Below are positions 25,498-34,605 of a stretch of 54,750 bases of DNA, in pieces. The first letter of the stretch is position 1; each line of letters opens with the position of its first letter. The DNA is from Campylobacteraceae bacterium (lineage in GTDB: Bacteria > Campylobacterota > Campylobacteria > Campylobacterales > Sulfurovaceae). Where the stretch lies: positions 1-54,750 of the forward strand of contig JAMOOQ010000016.1 of the NCBI GenBank assembly GCA_027100635.1, in the 5' to 3' direction. Both the position numbers and the translations under genes were made by a program. The notes under the pieces are model-generated. The model was not told the DNA's origin and ran no database searches. It worked only from the letters and a program-made list of their open reading frames with translations.

Positions 25498-27549
25498 TCA
25501 AAATAAAAGTCCACTATCATCTTCAACTGATGTTTTTTGTATAATTATTTTTGGATGTAAATCGCTACCTTCTATAGTTGAAGTATCAGGATCAACATCT
25601 TCATCATCTTCAAAAACCTTATTACTATTGTTATCCATTGAGGGTAATGGCGAAATACTTGTATAATATTCATTTTTACCATCTTCCTCACCAATAAATA
25701 CCCCCTCAGGAATATCAAATTTTCGTTTTGTCTGGGGATAAAGTTTAATTAACTCTCTATAGTAATATGCAAATGCAGGAGCAGACATTGCACCACCAGT
25801 AGCACCATGACCAATTCTTTTATTATCATCTCGTCCAAACCAAACTATTGTTTCTATTGTTGGAGAATATCCACAAAACCAAGCATCTACATTATTATTT
25901 GTTGTTCCTGTTTTACCAGCTAATTCCAAACCTTCAACTCTTGCATTTCTCCCTGTTCCTCTTTTTATAACATCTTGAAGTATAGATGTCATTAAATATG
26001 CCTGTTTTGGTTTTGTAAAATTGGCTATCTCTTTTGGCTTGGTTTCATATAAAACAGAACCTTCTTTTGAGATTATTTTACTAACTAGACGAGGCTCAAT
26101 CATATGTCCATAATTTGCAAATACAGAAAATATTTGTGCCATTTTCAGAGGACTTAAACCTAGATTACCTAATGATATAGACATATCTCGTGGAATATGA
26201 GGCACATCAAGAAGAGCTAATCGTTTTCTAATTGTATTTACACCCAAATCATGAACTAGATTTATTGTTGCAAGATTTCTTGAATGGACTAATGCCTCTC
26301 TTAATTTAATAAATCCTTTAAAATCACCCTCATAATTTTTAGGTGACCATATCATCCTTTTACCATTTCTATAATATTGAAAGGTTCTTGCCAAATCTGT
26401 AAGTTTGGTAGCTGGATTATATCCCATATCAATTGCTGTCTGATATATAAATGGTTTAAATGATGAACCAGGTTGTCTTATTGCTTGAGTAACACGATTA
26501 TATTCACTTCTTTTATAATCAACACCTCCAACCATTGTTAAAATATCACCTGTTTTATTATCAACAGATACCATCGCTGCATTAATTGAAGATGTTTTTG
26601 CATTTTCTTTATATTTTTTAAGAGCTTTTTTATAAGCGTAATCTATAGCATCTTTTGCAATTTGTTGCTGTTTTATATCTATAGTTGTATATATTTTATA
26701 TCCACCGACTTTAATATCTCTAAGTTTTTTATTTTTAAATCGTCTTAAAACTTCATCTACTACAAAAGGTGCTTTATTTTGAGTTAGAGTTGTTTTGAAT
26801 ACCTTTGGTATCTCTTTTACGGCAGAGATATACTCTTTCTCTGTAATCCATCCAATACTTCTCATTCTAAAAAGAACACTATTTGCTCTATTTAGTGATT
26901 GTTTATAATGTTTTACAGGATTTAGAGCAGATGGTGCATTTGGAAGACCAATAAGAATAGCTGCCTCTTTTAGTGTTACATCTTGAATATTTTTATGAAA
27001 AAATCCCTCTGATGCTGTTTTTATTCCATAATATCCATTACCAAAAAATATCTCATTTAAATATCTTTCTAAAATTTCCTCTTTAGTAAGTTCATTTTCA
27101 ATTTTTAGAGCTAAGATTGCCTCTTTAAGTTTTCTTGTAAGTTTCTTTTTACTTGTAAGAAGTTTATTTTTAATTAATTGTTGAGTAAGTGTACTACCAC
27201 CTTCTACAAAACTACCAGCTTTAATATCTTTTATAATAGCTCTTAATATTGCATCAATATTAACTCCATTATGTTCAAAAAATTTAGTATCTTCCATTGC
27301 TACAAGAGCCTCTATCACATATCCAGGAAGCTCCTCATATCTTGCATAAAGACGATGTTTATCTTTAAAGATATAAGCCAATTTTTCACCATTTCTATCT
27401 AATATCACACTTGATACATCAGGTTTATAATTTATAAGTTTTTCAGCATCAAGCTTTACCTCTTCATAAGCATAAATAAATGAAGCAATTAGGGCAATAC
27501 CAAACATTATCACAAGAAGAATAGAACCTTTTATTATACTATTAATCAT
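25498..27549 (-). CDS. Penicillin-binding protein 1A (bifunctional peptidoglycan synthase)
   Basis: 683 residues. One N-terminal membrane helix (about 5-27), a glycosyltransferase family 51 domain (EDTKFFEHNGVNIDAILRA, GGSTLTQQLIKN, EIFFGNGYYGI) and a transpeptidase domain with SxxK in RQPGSSFKPF, SxN in HSRN and KTG in AGKTGTTNNNVDAWFCGY. It polymerises and cross-links peptidoglycan. A low-complexity acidic tail (FEDDEDVDPDTS) closes the protein. Transcribed upstream of the YhiN-like gene's neighbour set on the same strand, 69 bp from ilvB. Confidence 0.93.
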   Translation of the reverse strand: MINSIIKGSILLVIMFGIALIASFIYAYEEVKLDAEKLINYKPDVSSVILDRNGEKLAYIFKDKHRLYARYEELPGYVIEALVAMEDTKFFEHNGVNIDAILRAIIKDIKAGSFVEGGSTLTQQLIKNKLLTSKKKLTRKLKEAILALKIENELTKEEILERYLNEIFFGNGYYGIKTASEGFFHKNIQDVTLKEAAILIGLPNAPSALNPVKHYKQSLNRANSVLFRMRSIGWITEKEYISAVKEIPKVFKTTLTQNKAPFVVDEVLRRFKNKKLRDIKVGGYKIYTTIDIKQQQIAKDAIDYAYKKALKKYKENAKTSSINAAMVSVDNKTGDILTMVGGVDYKRSEYNRVTQAIRQPGSSFKPFIYQTAIDMGYNPATKLTDLARTFQYYRNGKRMIWSPKNYEGDFKGFIKLREALVHSRNLATINLVHDLGVNTIRKRLALLDVPHIPRDMSISLGNLGLSPLKMAQIFSVFANYGHMIEPRLVSKIISKEGSVLYETKPKEIANFTKPKQAYLMTSILQDVIKRGTGRNARVEGLELAGKTGTTNNNVDAWFCGYSPTIETIVWFGRDDNKRIGHGATGGAMSAPAFAYYYRELIKLYPQTKRKFDIPEGVFIGEEDGKNEYYTSISPLPSMDNNSNKVFEDDEDVDPDTSTIEGSDLHPKIIIQKTSVEDDSGLLF

Positions 27550-27594
27550 ACTTTAAACTCCAAATTTTATATTATTTTAAATTATACCTAAAAT

Positions 27595-28869
27595 TTATAG
27601 TGATACCCTAATTCCACTAAGCCAAGCAAAATGTAGATTGTACCCACCTCTATCACCATCAACATCTAAAATTTCACCTGTAAAATAGAGATTATCTACT
27701 AGTAATGAACTCATATTTTTAGGATTAATATATTTAGTATCAACGCCACCAGCAGATACCTCTGCTCCATCAAAACCTTTTGTTGAGTCAATCTCTAAAG
27801 ATAGATTTTTTATAATATAAACAATTTTATTTATATCTTTTTTATTTAAATTCTTTAATATTTTAGATTCTATCTTACTTTTATCTATAATGACTTTTGC
27901 CAACTTTTTATTTATAAAACCCTCAAGCCATAATAAAATTGGTTTATCACTTTTATTATCTAATCTACTAGATAATAGTTGTACCAGCTGGTTTTTATTT
28001 ATATCAGGCATCAAGTCTATATTTAAAAGACAATACTCATAGTTATTTAATCTTAAACTAACCTCTCTGCTAATATCTAAAACTGCCAGTCCAGAAACGC
28101 CATATTTAGTAAACAGAACATCTCCTCTAATTTGAGATATAAATTCACCATTTGCTGTTAATGACACCGATCCCTCTTGTTTTACGCCAACTAAATATTT
28201 AAGATAATCCTCTTTGCTACAAAGTTGAACTAAAGATGGCAAAGTTGCTATAATAGGATGATTAAAGCTAGAGGCTATATCTAATCCAAAAGAACTACCT
28301 CCTAGTTGGCTAGATGCTTCTAATCCTGTTGCAATAATAAGTTTTTTTGATTTATATTCTAAGCTTGGAAGTGGTGCTTTAGCTCCACTATTTGACGAGG
28401 CTAAAGCCATTGTTTCCGATAAATCCTTTATACTATTAATAGTAACAATAAATTGATTATTTTCTTTTGTAATTTCTTTAACAAGTGTCTCACAACAGAT
28501 TTTTACCCCTAATGCTTTTACCTCATATTCTAAAATATCCACAACACTACTTGCTTTAAGGCTCATCGGATAAACTTTTCCATCTTTTAACTCTATTAAT
28601 ATAATTCCAATGGAGTTAAAAAAACTCTCTATTTTATTAAAATTAAAATCTTTTATTATCTCTTTAATAAACGAGATATTAGATGAGTGAAATCTTAAAC
28701 TATCTATATTTTTATTAGTTATATTACATCTTCCATTTCCAGTTGCAAGTAGTTTTTTACCTACAACTCTATTTTTTTCAAGTAATAATACTGTTTCACC
28801 TTTTCTAGCTAAGCAGATTGCTGAGATTAAGCCACTTGCCCCTGCACCTATAATAATATTTTGATACAT
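27595..28869 (-). CDS. YhiN/HI0933-family FAD-dependent oxidoreductase with an inserted repeat
   Basis: About 424 residues from the ATG at 28869 (MYQNIIIGAGASGLIS); a TTG two codons earlier is possible but has no better ribosome site. Rossmann FAD motif GAGASG, GNGRCNITN, a second LIIATG strand, and the closing FTGEILDVDGDRGGYNLHFAWLSG are diagnostic of the BaiN/YhiN flavoprotein family, whose physiological role is poorly defined. Between IVTINSIKD and YKSKKLIIATG lies an extra segment (SETMALASSNSGAKAPLPS) encoded by a copy of the palindromic repeat at 28366-28420. Reading frame and flanking motifs remain intact, so the protein may still fold. Confidence 0.88.
   Translation of the reverse strand: MYQNIIIGAGASGLISAICLARKGETVLLLEKNRVVGKKLLATGNGRCNITNKNIDSLRFHSSNISFIKEIIKDFNFNKIESFFNSIGIILIELKDGKVYPMSLKASSVVDILEYEVKALGVKICCETLVKEITKENNQFIVTINSIKDLSETMALASSNSGAKAPLPSLEYKSKKLIIATGLEASSQLGGSSFGLDIASSFNHPIIATLPSLVQLCSKEDYLKYLVGVKQEGSVSLTANGEFISQIRGDVLFTKYGVSGLAVLDISREVSLRLNNYEYCLLNIDLMPDINKNQLVQLLSSRLDNKSDKPILLWLEGFINKKLAKVIIDKSKIESKILKNLNKKDINKIVYIIKNLSLEIDSTKGFDGAEVSAGGVDTKYINPKNMSSLLVDNLYFTGEILDVDGDRGGYNLHFAWLSGIRVSL
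28366..28420. repeat. Palindromic repeat, CTTTAGCCTC/GGAGCTAAAG family, in-frame inside a gene
   Basis: On the minus strand: ATCGGAAACAATGG, CTTTAGCCTC, a 10-base spacer, GGAGCTAAAGCACCACTTCC. It matches the intergenic copies at 1942-1998 and 39549-39606 in the arms and in the flanking ACTTCC. Here it lies wholly within the YhiN-like coding sequence and is read without a stop. Confidence 0.7.
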
Positions 28870-28877
28870 CTTCAAAT

Positions 28878-30110
28878 TTATCTTCGTGGTGGTGGAGTTG
28901 AAGGGTCTCTTCTTGAAGGAGGTGGAACTGATGAATCTCTTCTTGATGGAGGATTAGAATTAGTTGGTGGTGGAGTGCTGTCTTGTATCTCTCTCTCGCC
29001 TCTTGATTTAGAAAATATCATAGAGATTAATATTGCACCACCTATAATCACTAATGACATTATAGGACGCGAAGCAAACCATGCAAGAGATATAATAATT
29101 GAACCTAAAAGAACTGTAAATACCAATGCTACTAAAGATGATGCACCACCAACAAGAGAACCAAACATAGGTATAACATTTGCCAATGCAGATAGAGGTC
29201 CCATTATTAATTTAAATCCAACAAACATTAACACTAAACCACCTGCTCTAAATAACCATGTCAGTAAACTATTTGAATCTAATTCATCTTCAAAAATTTG
29301 ACTTGCAGAGACTTTACCTTTTTTTATAAATGTAAATTCCCTACCATTACTTGTTACATAATTAACTAATTCTTTATTTTTTGCTTTAGTTGCTATACTA
29401 TATATTCCTAAAGGTGTATATCTATATGATATTTTCATATCACCAATATTTGCACTTTGAGGATTATCTCCAATATATAAAAACTGTTTATAATTTTTAG
29501 CTTCACCGATATTATCTGGCATATTATTTAACCCATCAAATGATGAAGATATGTTAAATTTATTAATAATACTTTTAGATATATGAAAGTCCCCAATAGT
29601 AGCATCTGTTGAAAATAGTTGGCTATGATAATGCATAGGAGGATTCTGATGACCTGATGGATGTTTAAATGATGATGAGTTTTGAGGATGAGAGTTCCAA
29701 CCTTTATGATAATCATAAGTTGTGATAGTTTCTGTTGAGCCACCTAATTTATCCTCTGAATGGCTACTTGTTTGCTCTTCCCATTGATACATAGTAACAT
29801 CTCTTTGTAAAAGTAAACCATTAGATACTACTCCAAATGTTGCATCTTTAACTATATTTATAGGTTTAACTTCCCCTTGAATTAAGATAGGTTTATTATT
29901 ATATTCTTGTTTATATTTTGTATCTGCTAAAGTTATTATCTTTGATTGCATCTCTTTTAGTGCTGTGGTTTGCTTAACACTTCTACTTTCGTTATACCAA
30001 AGCAGTACTATTGAGATAATAATTAATAAGAAACCAAAAAGTATACCCTTAAAAGAGTTTCCTATATTTGAGCCGTAACCTGTTCTAGTTGTTTCTGTAA
30101 AGTGATCCAT
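28878..30110 (-). CDS. TMEM43-like membrane protein
   Basis: 410 residues. One N-terminal membrane helix (GILFGFLLIIISIVLLWYNE, about 24-43), a long extracytoplasmic region, and three to four C-terminal helices (about 275-370), as in the TMEM43 (LUMA) family; the juxtamembrane NESRSVKQTTAL is typical. The last 35 residues are a proline/arginine repeat (RRDSSVPPPSRRDPSTPPP) encoded by imperfect DNA repeats. Function in bacteria unknown. It begins 16 bp after the L,D-transpeptidase gene upstream. Confidence 0.75.
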   Translation of the reverse strand: MDHFTETTRTGYGSNIGNSFKGILFGFLLIIISIVLLWYNESRSVKQTTALKEMQSKIITLADTKYKQEYNNKPILIQGEVKPINIVKDATFGVVSNGLLLQRDVTMYQWEEQTSSHSEDKLGGSTETITTYDYHKGWNSHPQNSSSFKHPSGHQNPPMHYHSQLFSTDATIGDFHISKSIINKFNISSSFDGLNNMPDNIGEAKNYKQFLYIGDNPQSANIGDMKISYRYTPLGIYSIATKAKNKELVNYVTSNGREFTFIKKGKVSASQIFEDELDSNSLLTWLFRAGGLVLMFVGFKLIMGPLSALANVIPMFGSLVGGASSLVALVFTVLLGSIIISLAWFASRPIMSLVIIGGAILISMIFSKSRGEREIQDSTPPPTNSNPPSRRDSSVPPPSRRDPSTPPPRR

Positions 30111-30126
30111 AATATTTTCCTTTTAA

Positions 30127-31119
30127 TTATCTAACGACTATTTTAACATTCCTTTTGCCCTGCTTTTTGATAAGAGTAAATAGCTTTTTAGCATTAGATG
30201 GATGTAATCTGACACATCCGTGAGATGCTCGTTTACCCAATCTACCAATACTATTTGTACCATGAATTGCATAACCACCTCTAAAAAAGACTGAATAAGG
30301 CATTGGAGAGTTATGATATTTTTTAGAATAGTGCATTTTTTTAAGTATTTGAGGTTTATAGCTTCCTCTTGGAGTTGCATATCTTCTACCTTTTCCTGTA
30401 GAAACTTTCCATTTATAAATCTGTTTATTGTTTGCATAGATGCTCATTCTTTGGGATGATAAATCAACAACAGCTTTTATCTTAGAACCTCTAGGAATAT
30501 TTGCTACAAGATTTTTATACATCTTCTTTTCAAGCTTTTCTCTTTCAAACTCTTTTTTATTAATTGAGTTTATATAATTTTCATCACTAAATTTATAATC
30601 TTTCTTTAATCGTTTTTGTTTTTTAGCTCTTTTTTTTGAAACGACTCTTTTTTTCTTAGTAACTTGTTTTTTATAACTCTGTGTTTTATGATTCCTTCTT
30701 TTAGCCTCTTCTTTTAACCACTCTCTTTTTGTTTTGGCATTTTGATCTATTTTATAGTTACTAAATCTATCTACATATCTTTGCTCATTGACTTGATTAT
30801 TTTCATATCTAGCTCTTTCTCTTACTGAAACTCTTCTTCTCTCTTGTGTCTCTGTAAAATTACTATATTGATTTACAAGAGCCTCTTCCACTCTTGAGTT
30901 ATCTCTATTTCTATTCTCTCTATCATCATAACCATTTAAAGAGCGTCGTAATCTCTCTTTCTCTCTTATGGTATTTCTGCTTTTAGGAATATCACCATTT
31001 AAATATTGCGTTTCAAGGTCAGTTCTTGAAGTCTCATCTTCATCAAATTGATAATTATATTGATTTGAATTTAAAAAACTTATTATAAGAAGTAAAGTTA
31101 AGAGTATTTTATTTGGCAA
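30127..31119 (-). CDS. L,D-transpeptidase (YkuD family)
   Basis: 330 residues: signal peptide (KILLTLLLIISFLNSN), a long highly charged region rich in Arg, Lys and Glu (about 25-210), then a YkuD catalytic domain with IHGTNSIGRLG and the active-site motif SHGCVRLHPSNA. These enzymes make 3-3 peptidoglycan cross-links or anchor proteins in the periplasm. The basic middle region is unusual in length and might bind the anionic wall. Own transcription start likely (AAGGATAAATCTT before ATG). Confidence 0.88.
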   Translation of the reverse strand: MPNKILLTLLLIISFLNSNQYNYQFDEDETSRTDLETQYLNGDIPKSRNTIREKERLRRSLNGYDDRENRNRDNSRVEEALVNQYSNFTETQERRRVSVRERARYENNQVNEQRYVDRFSNYKIDQNAKTKREWLKEEAKRRNHKTQSYKKQVTKKKRVVSKKRAKKQKRLKKDYKFSDENYINSINKKEFEREKLEKKMYKNLVANIPRGSKIKAVVDLSSQRMSIYANNKQIYKWKVSTGKGRRYATPRGSYKPQILKKMHYSKKYHNSPMPYSVFFRGGYAIHGTNSIGRLGKRASHGCVRLHPSNAKKLFTLIKKQGKRNVKIVVR

Positions 31120-31214
31120 GATTTATCCTTTTATTTAAAACTTTATCTTTATTTGGCTTTATATAGGCTTTATATATGGTATAATTTCTCTCAAATAGTA
31201 TTTAGGAAAATATA

Positions 31215-31452
31215 ATGGATAATCATTTCATCAAAAATATAGAGATAAAGAATTTATTAAAAAAAAGAGGAAAATTAAAGTGTATTTAATCTACAATGAA
31301 AATGCTTTGATAGTTAAAAGTATATGTCATAAAATTTTTAAAAGAAAGTAACGGCAAAAACTACCTATCGCAAAGACTACGACAACTCTCTTTATATATA
31401 TACGATAAGGTAACTGAAAATAAGATAAAATATGCTAAATGTAGATTAAAAG
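31215..31452 (+). pseudogene. Decayed fragment resembling the ATPase gene downstream of hisA
   Basis: The frame at 31215-31289 begins MDNHFIKNIEIKN, nearly the same as [15 protein letters not shown] of the ATPase at 32179, then stops after 24 codons. Downstream, open pieces (YNENALIVKSICHKIF, then after a frameshift NGKNYLSQRLRQLSLYIY ending at 31452) suggest the wreck of one or two further genes that I cannot identify. The interval 31120-31472 otherwise holds only the likely hisA promoter and ribosome site. Confidence 0.45.
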
Positions 31453-31472
31453 AATAAATTTAAAGGAAAAAA

Positions 31473-32186
31473 ATGGAAATATTACCAGCAATAGATTTAA
31501 AAGATGGAAAAGCAGTAAGACTAAGTAAAGGTTTAATGGAGAGTGCGAAGATTTATAGTGATGAGCCTTGGCAAGTGGCTAAGAGATTTGAAGAGTTAGG
31601 GTCTAAGTGGCTTCATATTGTTGATTTAAATGGTGCATTTGCAGGAGAACCAGCTAATCTTGAGCAGATTAAAAAGATTCGTGCTAATTGTAATTTAAAA
31701 ATAGAACTTGGTGGTGGAATTCGTGATGAAGAGACTATTAAAATGTATCTTGAACTTGGAGTAGATAGATTAATTTTAGGCTCAATTGCTGTTAAAAATC
31801 CTCAATTTGTTAAAGATATGGCTTGTAAATATCCAATTGCTGTTGGAATTGATGCGATGGATGGAATGGTTGCCGTTGAGGGTTGGGCAGAGGTTAGCAA
31901 TATGAAGGCTACGGATTTAGCAAAAGAGTTTGCAGATGCTGGAGTTGAGGCTATAATTTGTACAGATATTAGCAAAGATGGGATGCTTTGTGGTGTTAAT
32001 GTGGAGTGGACACAGGAGATTGCAGAGGCGAGTGGAGTTGATACAATTGCAAGTGGTGGAGTAAAAGATATTAATGATATTATTAACTGTAAAGCAAATG
32101 GAAATATCGCTGGAGTGATTGTTGGTAAAGCATTTTACGAGGGAAGTTTAGATTTGGAAGAGGCATTTAAGGTTCTAAATGGATAA
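31473..32186 (+). CDS. hisA: Phosphoribosyl-formimino-AICAR isomerase HisA
   Basis: 237 residues, a TIM barrel performing the fourth step of histidine synthesis. [15 protein letters not shown] (catalytic Asp about 8), [16 protein letters not shown] (second catalytic Asp about 127), [11 protein letters not shown] and IASGGVKD phosphate-binding loops are intact. AAAGGAAAAAA precedes the ATG. The stop overlaps the ATPase gene by 8 bp, tying the defence-like pair to this transcript. Confidence 0.95.
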   Translation: MEILPAIDLKDGKAVRLSKGLMESAKIYSDEPWQVAKRFEELGSKWLHIVDLNGAFAGEPANLEQIKKIRANCNLKIELGGGIRDEETIKMYLELGVDRLILGSIAVKNPQFVKDMACKYPIAVGIDAMDGMVAVEGWAEVSNMKATDLAKEFADAGVEAIICTDISKDGMLCGVNVEWTQEIAEASGVDTIASGGVKDINDIINCKANGNIAGVIVGKAFYEGSLDLEEAFKVLNG

Positions 32187-33210
32187 GCAAGAACATTTTG
32201 TTAAAAATATTGAGATTAAAAATTTTAAATGTTTTGATGATTTTAAGGCTGAAGGATTTGGTAGAGTAAATCTTATTGGTGGAAAAAATAATGTTGGTAA
32301 AAGTACTCTTTTAGAAGCTTTATATATAAATTTAAATTCAAAAAATGAAAAAAGATTTTTAAATGCTATATTTAAAATATCAAAAAATAGAGATAATTTT
32401 TTTGCACTTAATAATTTATTTAGTCAAGAGAACATCTTTAAATTTTATAAAATACTTTTTACCATTAAATCTACATCAATAAAAAATTATAAAAAAAATG
32501 ATATAAATTATATCTCTACTAATAACTTTTCTATAAATTTTGAATTTATAGAAGAATTTACAGGATTAAAAATAAACTATCAAATAGATAATAAAGAATC
32601 TAATGAAAACATAGCAATATCTCTCCTTAAAGATATTTTTAAGAGAAGGATAAAAACAGAAGATAATATTCTATTTGTTAAACCAATAGGATTGGATAAT
32701 GAATATATAAATGAATTTTATGAAAATATTCAAAAATTAGATAAAGAAGATGAATTAAATCAATCTTTAGCAATATTAGATAATAGTATAAAAAAGTTTA
32801 AAATTATGAATCAAGAGCCTGTTATTTTGCAAAATAATGAATATTTATTGGTTACACAACTTGGAGATGGAGCAAAACAATTAATTAATATTTTTATATC
32901 TATATATAGTTCAAAAAATGGTGTATTATTAATTGATGAGATAGATAATGGATTTCATTATACTTTTTTTGATAAACTATGGAAAATAATCCTAACTATT
33001 TCAAAAGAACAAAATGTCCAAGTTTTTGCAACAACACATTCAAAAGAGTGTATAGAATCTTATGCTAGAGTATCAAAAAAGTTGGAAGATGAGGAGATAA
33101 CATTTATAGAACTTGGTAAAAATAAAAAAGATGAATTAAAGGCAATGATATATTCTTATGAGTGGTTGATTGATGAGATAGAACAAAATCATGAGGTTAG
33201 AGGATGGTAA
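32179..33210 (+). CDS. AAA_15/OLD-type ATPase of a two-gene putative defence module
   Basis: 343 residues. NFKCFDDF strand typical of SMC/OLD-like ATPases, Walker [11 protein letters not shown] (34-43), ABC-like signature LGDGAKQL (228-235), Walker [14 protein letters not shown] (248-260) and H-loop ATTHSKE (His287). Between them is a helical insertion of about 170 residues. It overlaps hisA by 8 bp and the TOPRIM gene by 7 bp. Pairing of an AAA_15 ATPase with a TOPRIM-fold partner is seen in PARIS (AriA/AriB) and split-OLD systems, so I infer a phage-defence sensor or motor. Lower GC and more Asn/Lys than hisA fit acquisition by transfer. Not verified as PARIS. Confidence 0.75.
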   Translation: MDKQEHFVKNIEIKNFKCFDDFKAEGFGRVNLIGGKNNVGKSTLLEALYINLNSKNEKRFLNAIFKISKNRDNFFALNNLFSQENIFKFYKILFTIKSTSIKNYKKNDINYISTNNFSINFEFIEEFTGLKINYQIDNKESNENIAISLLKDIFKRRIKTEDNILFVKPIGLDNEYINEFYENIQKLDKEDELNQSLAILDNSIKKFKIMNQEPVILQNNEYLLVTQLGDGAKQLINIFISIYSSKNGVLLIDEIDNGFHYTFFDKLWKIILTISKEQNVQVFATTHSKECIESYARVSKKLEDEEITFIELGKNKKDELKAMIYSYEWLIDEIEQNHEVRGW

Positions 33211-33791
33211 TTATTGTTGAGGGGAAAGATGATAGGAATTTTTTTGTTGCTTTATTGAATGATTTAAAAAATAATAATGAAATAGATGTTCAAGATAATA
33301 TTAATTTTGATAATTATATTGAAGTAATGGGTGGAAAGTCAAAACTTTTAGATAGTAATCATACCAAATATAAAAAACTTAAACTCAAAATAGATAATGA
33401 TAATATTCAAAAAATACTTTTTATATTTGATTGTGATTTTAAAGAAGATGATAAAAATTGTAATGGAATGGAAAATTCAGAAAAGTGTTTTGATAATCTA
33501 ATCAAAAAACTTAATTGGAATATTAAAATAGATAAAAGTAATAATCTTCATATTTTTGATAAAAATTTAGATTATTTTTTGATTGAAACTATTAATGATA
33601 AAGAGTGTTATAATGATTTTGATAACTTAATTAAATGTTTGGAAGTTGAAAGTATTAAACCAAATAAAAAACCAATAGCAAATTTATATAGAGATTTATA
33701 TCCTTATCCTAAATTTGATTTTAAAGATGATAAATTTCAACCTCTAAAACAAAAACTAAAAAACTTATTTAAAAAGGAAACTAATGGATAA
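33204..33791 (+). CDS. TOPRIM (DUF3226-like) partner of the ATPase
   Basis: 195 residues. [13 protein letters not shown] supplies the TOPRIM Glu6, and ILFIFDCDF the DxD pair Asp76/Asp78, the metal-binding layout of DUF3226/OLD nuclease-type domains. A later [14 protein letters not shown] region also fits DUF3226. Likely the nuclease or effector of the pair with the upstream ATPase; PARIS AriB instead has DUF4435, so this would be a variant. Overlaps the ATPase by 7 bp and prmA by 8 bp. Confidence 0.65.
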   Translation: MVIIVEGKDDRNFFVALLNDLKNNNEIDVQDNINFDNYIEVMGGKSKLLDSNHTKYKKLKLKIDNDNIQKILFIFDCDFKEDDKNCNGMENSEKCFDNLIKKLNWNIKIDKSNNLHIFDKNLDYFLIETINDKECYNDFDNLIKCLEVESIKPNKKPIANLYRDLYPYPKFDFKDDKFQPLKQKLKNLFKKETNG

Positions 33792-34605
33792 CAATTATAA
33801 TGAACTAGTAATCACAATACCCAAAGAGATGGTAGATTTTGTGGCTGATTATGTATCTAATATTTTTAACGATGCAATTGAGATGGGTGCAGATAATATT
33901 ATTATTAGAAGTGAAAAAGATATTAGTTATGTAAAAGATGGAGTTGAGGCTCTTTTAAGTCAACTTGATTCTACAATGGAAATATCTTTTGATATGCAAG
34001 TTAAAAAGAATGAAGATTGGATACAGAAGTATAAAAATTCAATTGAACCGATTGAGGTTGGAAGTTTTTATATTTATCCTAGTTGGTATGAGAGTAAAGA
34101 TGAGAAAATTAATATCAAGATTGATCCAGCTCTTGCATTCGGATCAGGTCATCACGCTACTACTTTTAGCTGTATTGAGTTTATAGAAAAATATGTTAAA
34201 GCAGATGATAAGATATTAGATGTAGGATGTGGAAGTGGCATTTTAGGATTAGCCTGTTCTAAACTTGGGGCAGATGTTGATCTTTGTGATACTGACCCTT
34301 TATCAGTTTCTAGTTGTAAAGATAATTTTATTCTAAATGAGACAACTTATAATAAAATATGGGAAGGTTCAGCAAATAAAAGTGATAAAAAATATGAGGT
34401 TGTAATTGCTAATATTATAGCAGATGTATTACGATTAATCTCAAAAGATATACAAAGTGCAACAAAAGATGGTGGAGTAATGATACTTTCAGGAATTTTA
34501 GATAAAAAGGAAGAGTTAGTATTGAAATCATTTAAAAATTATACTTTGATTGATAGAAAACTAAAAGATGAGTGGGTAACACTTGTATATAAAAAAGGGA
34601 ATTAA
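33784..34605 (+). CDS. prmA: Ribosomal protein L11 methyltransferase
   Basis: 273 residues. Class I SAM methyltransferase with N-terminal L11-recognition domain (about 1-95), [10 protein letters not shown], motif [17 protein letters not shown] and [10 protein letters not shown] (the NxxA/NPP-like site). It trimethylates ribosomal protein L11. Its start overlaps the TOPRIM gene by 8 bp and its stop overlaps the ftsH start by one base. prmA-ftsH order is common in Campylobacterota. Confidence 0.92.
   Translation: MDNNYNELVITIPKEMVDFVADYVSNIFNDAIEMGADNIIIRSEKDISYVKDGVEALLSQLDSTMEISFDMQVKKNEDWIQKYKNSIEPIEVGSFYIYPSWYESKDEKINIKIDPALAFGSGHHATTFSCIEFIEKYVKADDKILDVGCGSGILGLACSKLGADVDLCDTDPLSVSSCKDNFILNETTYNKIWEGSANKSDKKYEVVIANIIADVLRLISKDIQSATKDGGVMILSGILDKKEELVLKSFKNYTLIDRKLKDEWVTLVYKKGN

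Noticed and set aside
31120-31472. A regulatory RNA upstream of hisA
   Set aside because: I see broken reading frames with similarity to the ATPase start, not a recognisable conserved RNA fold.
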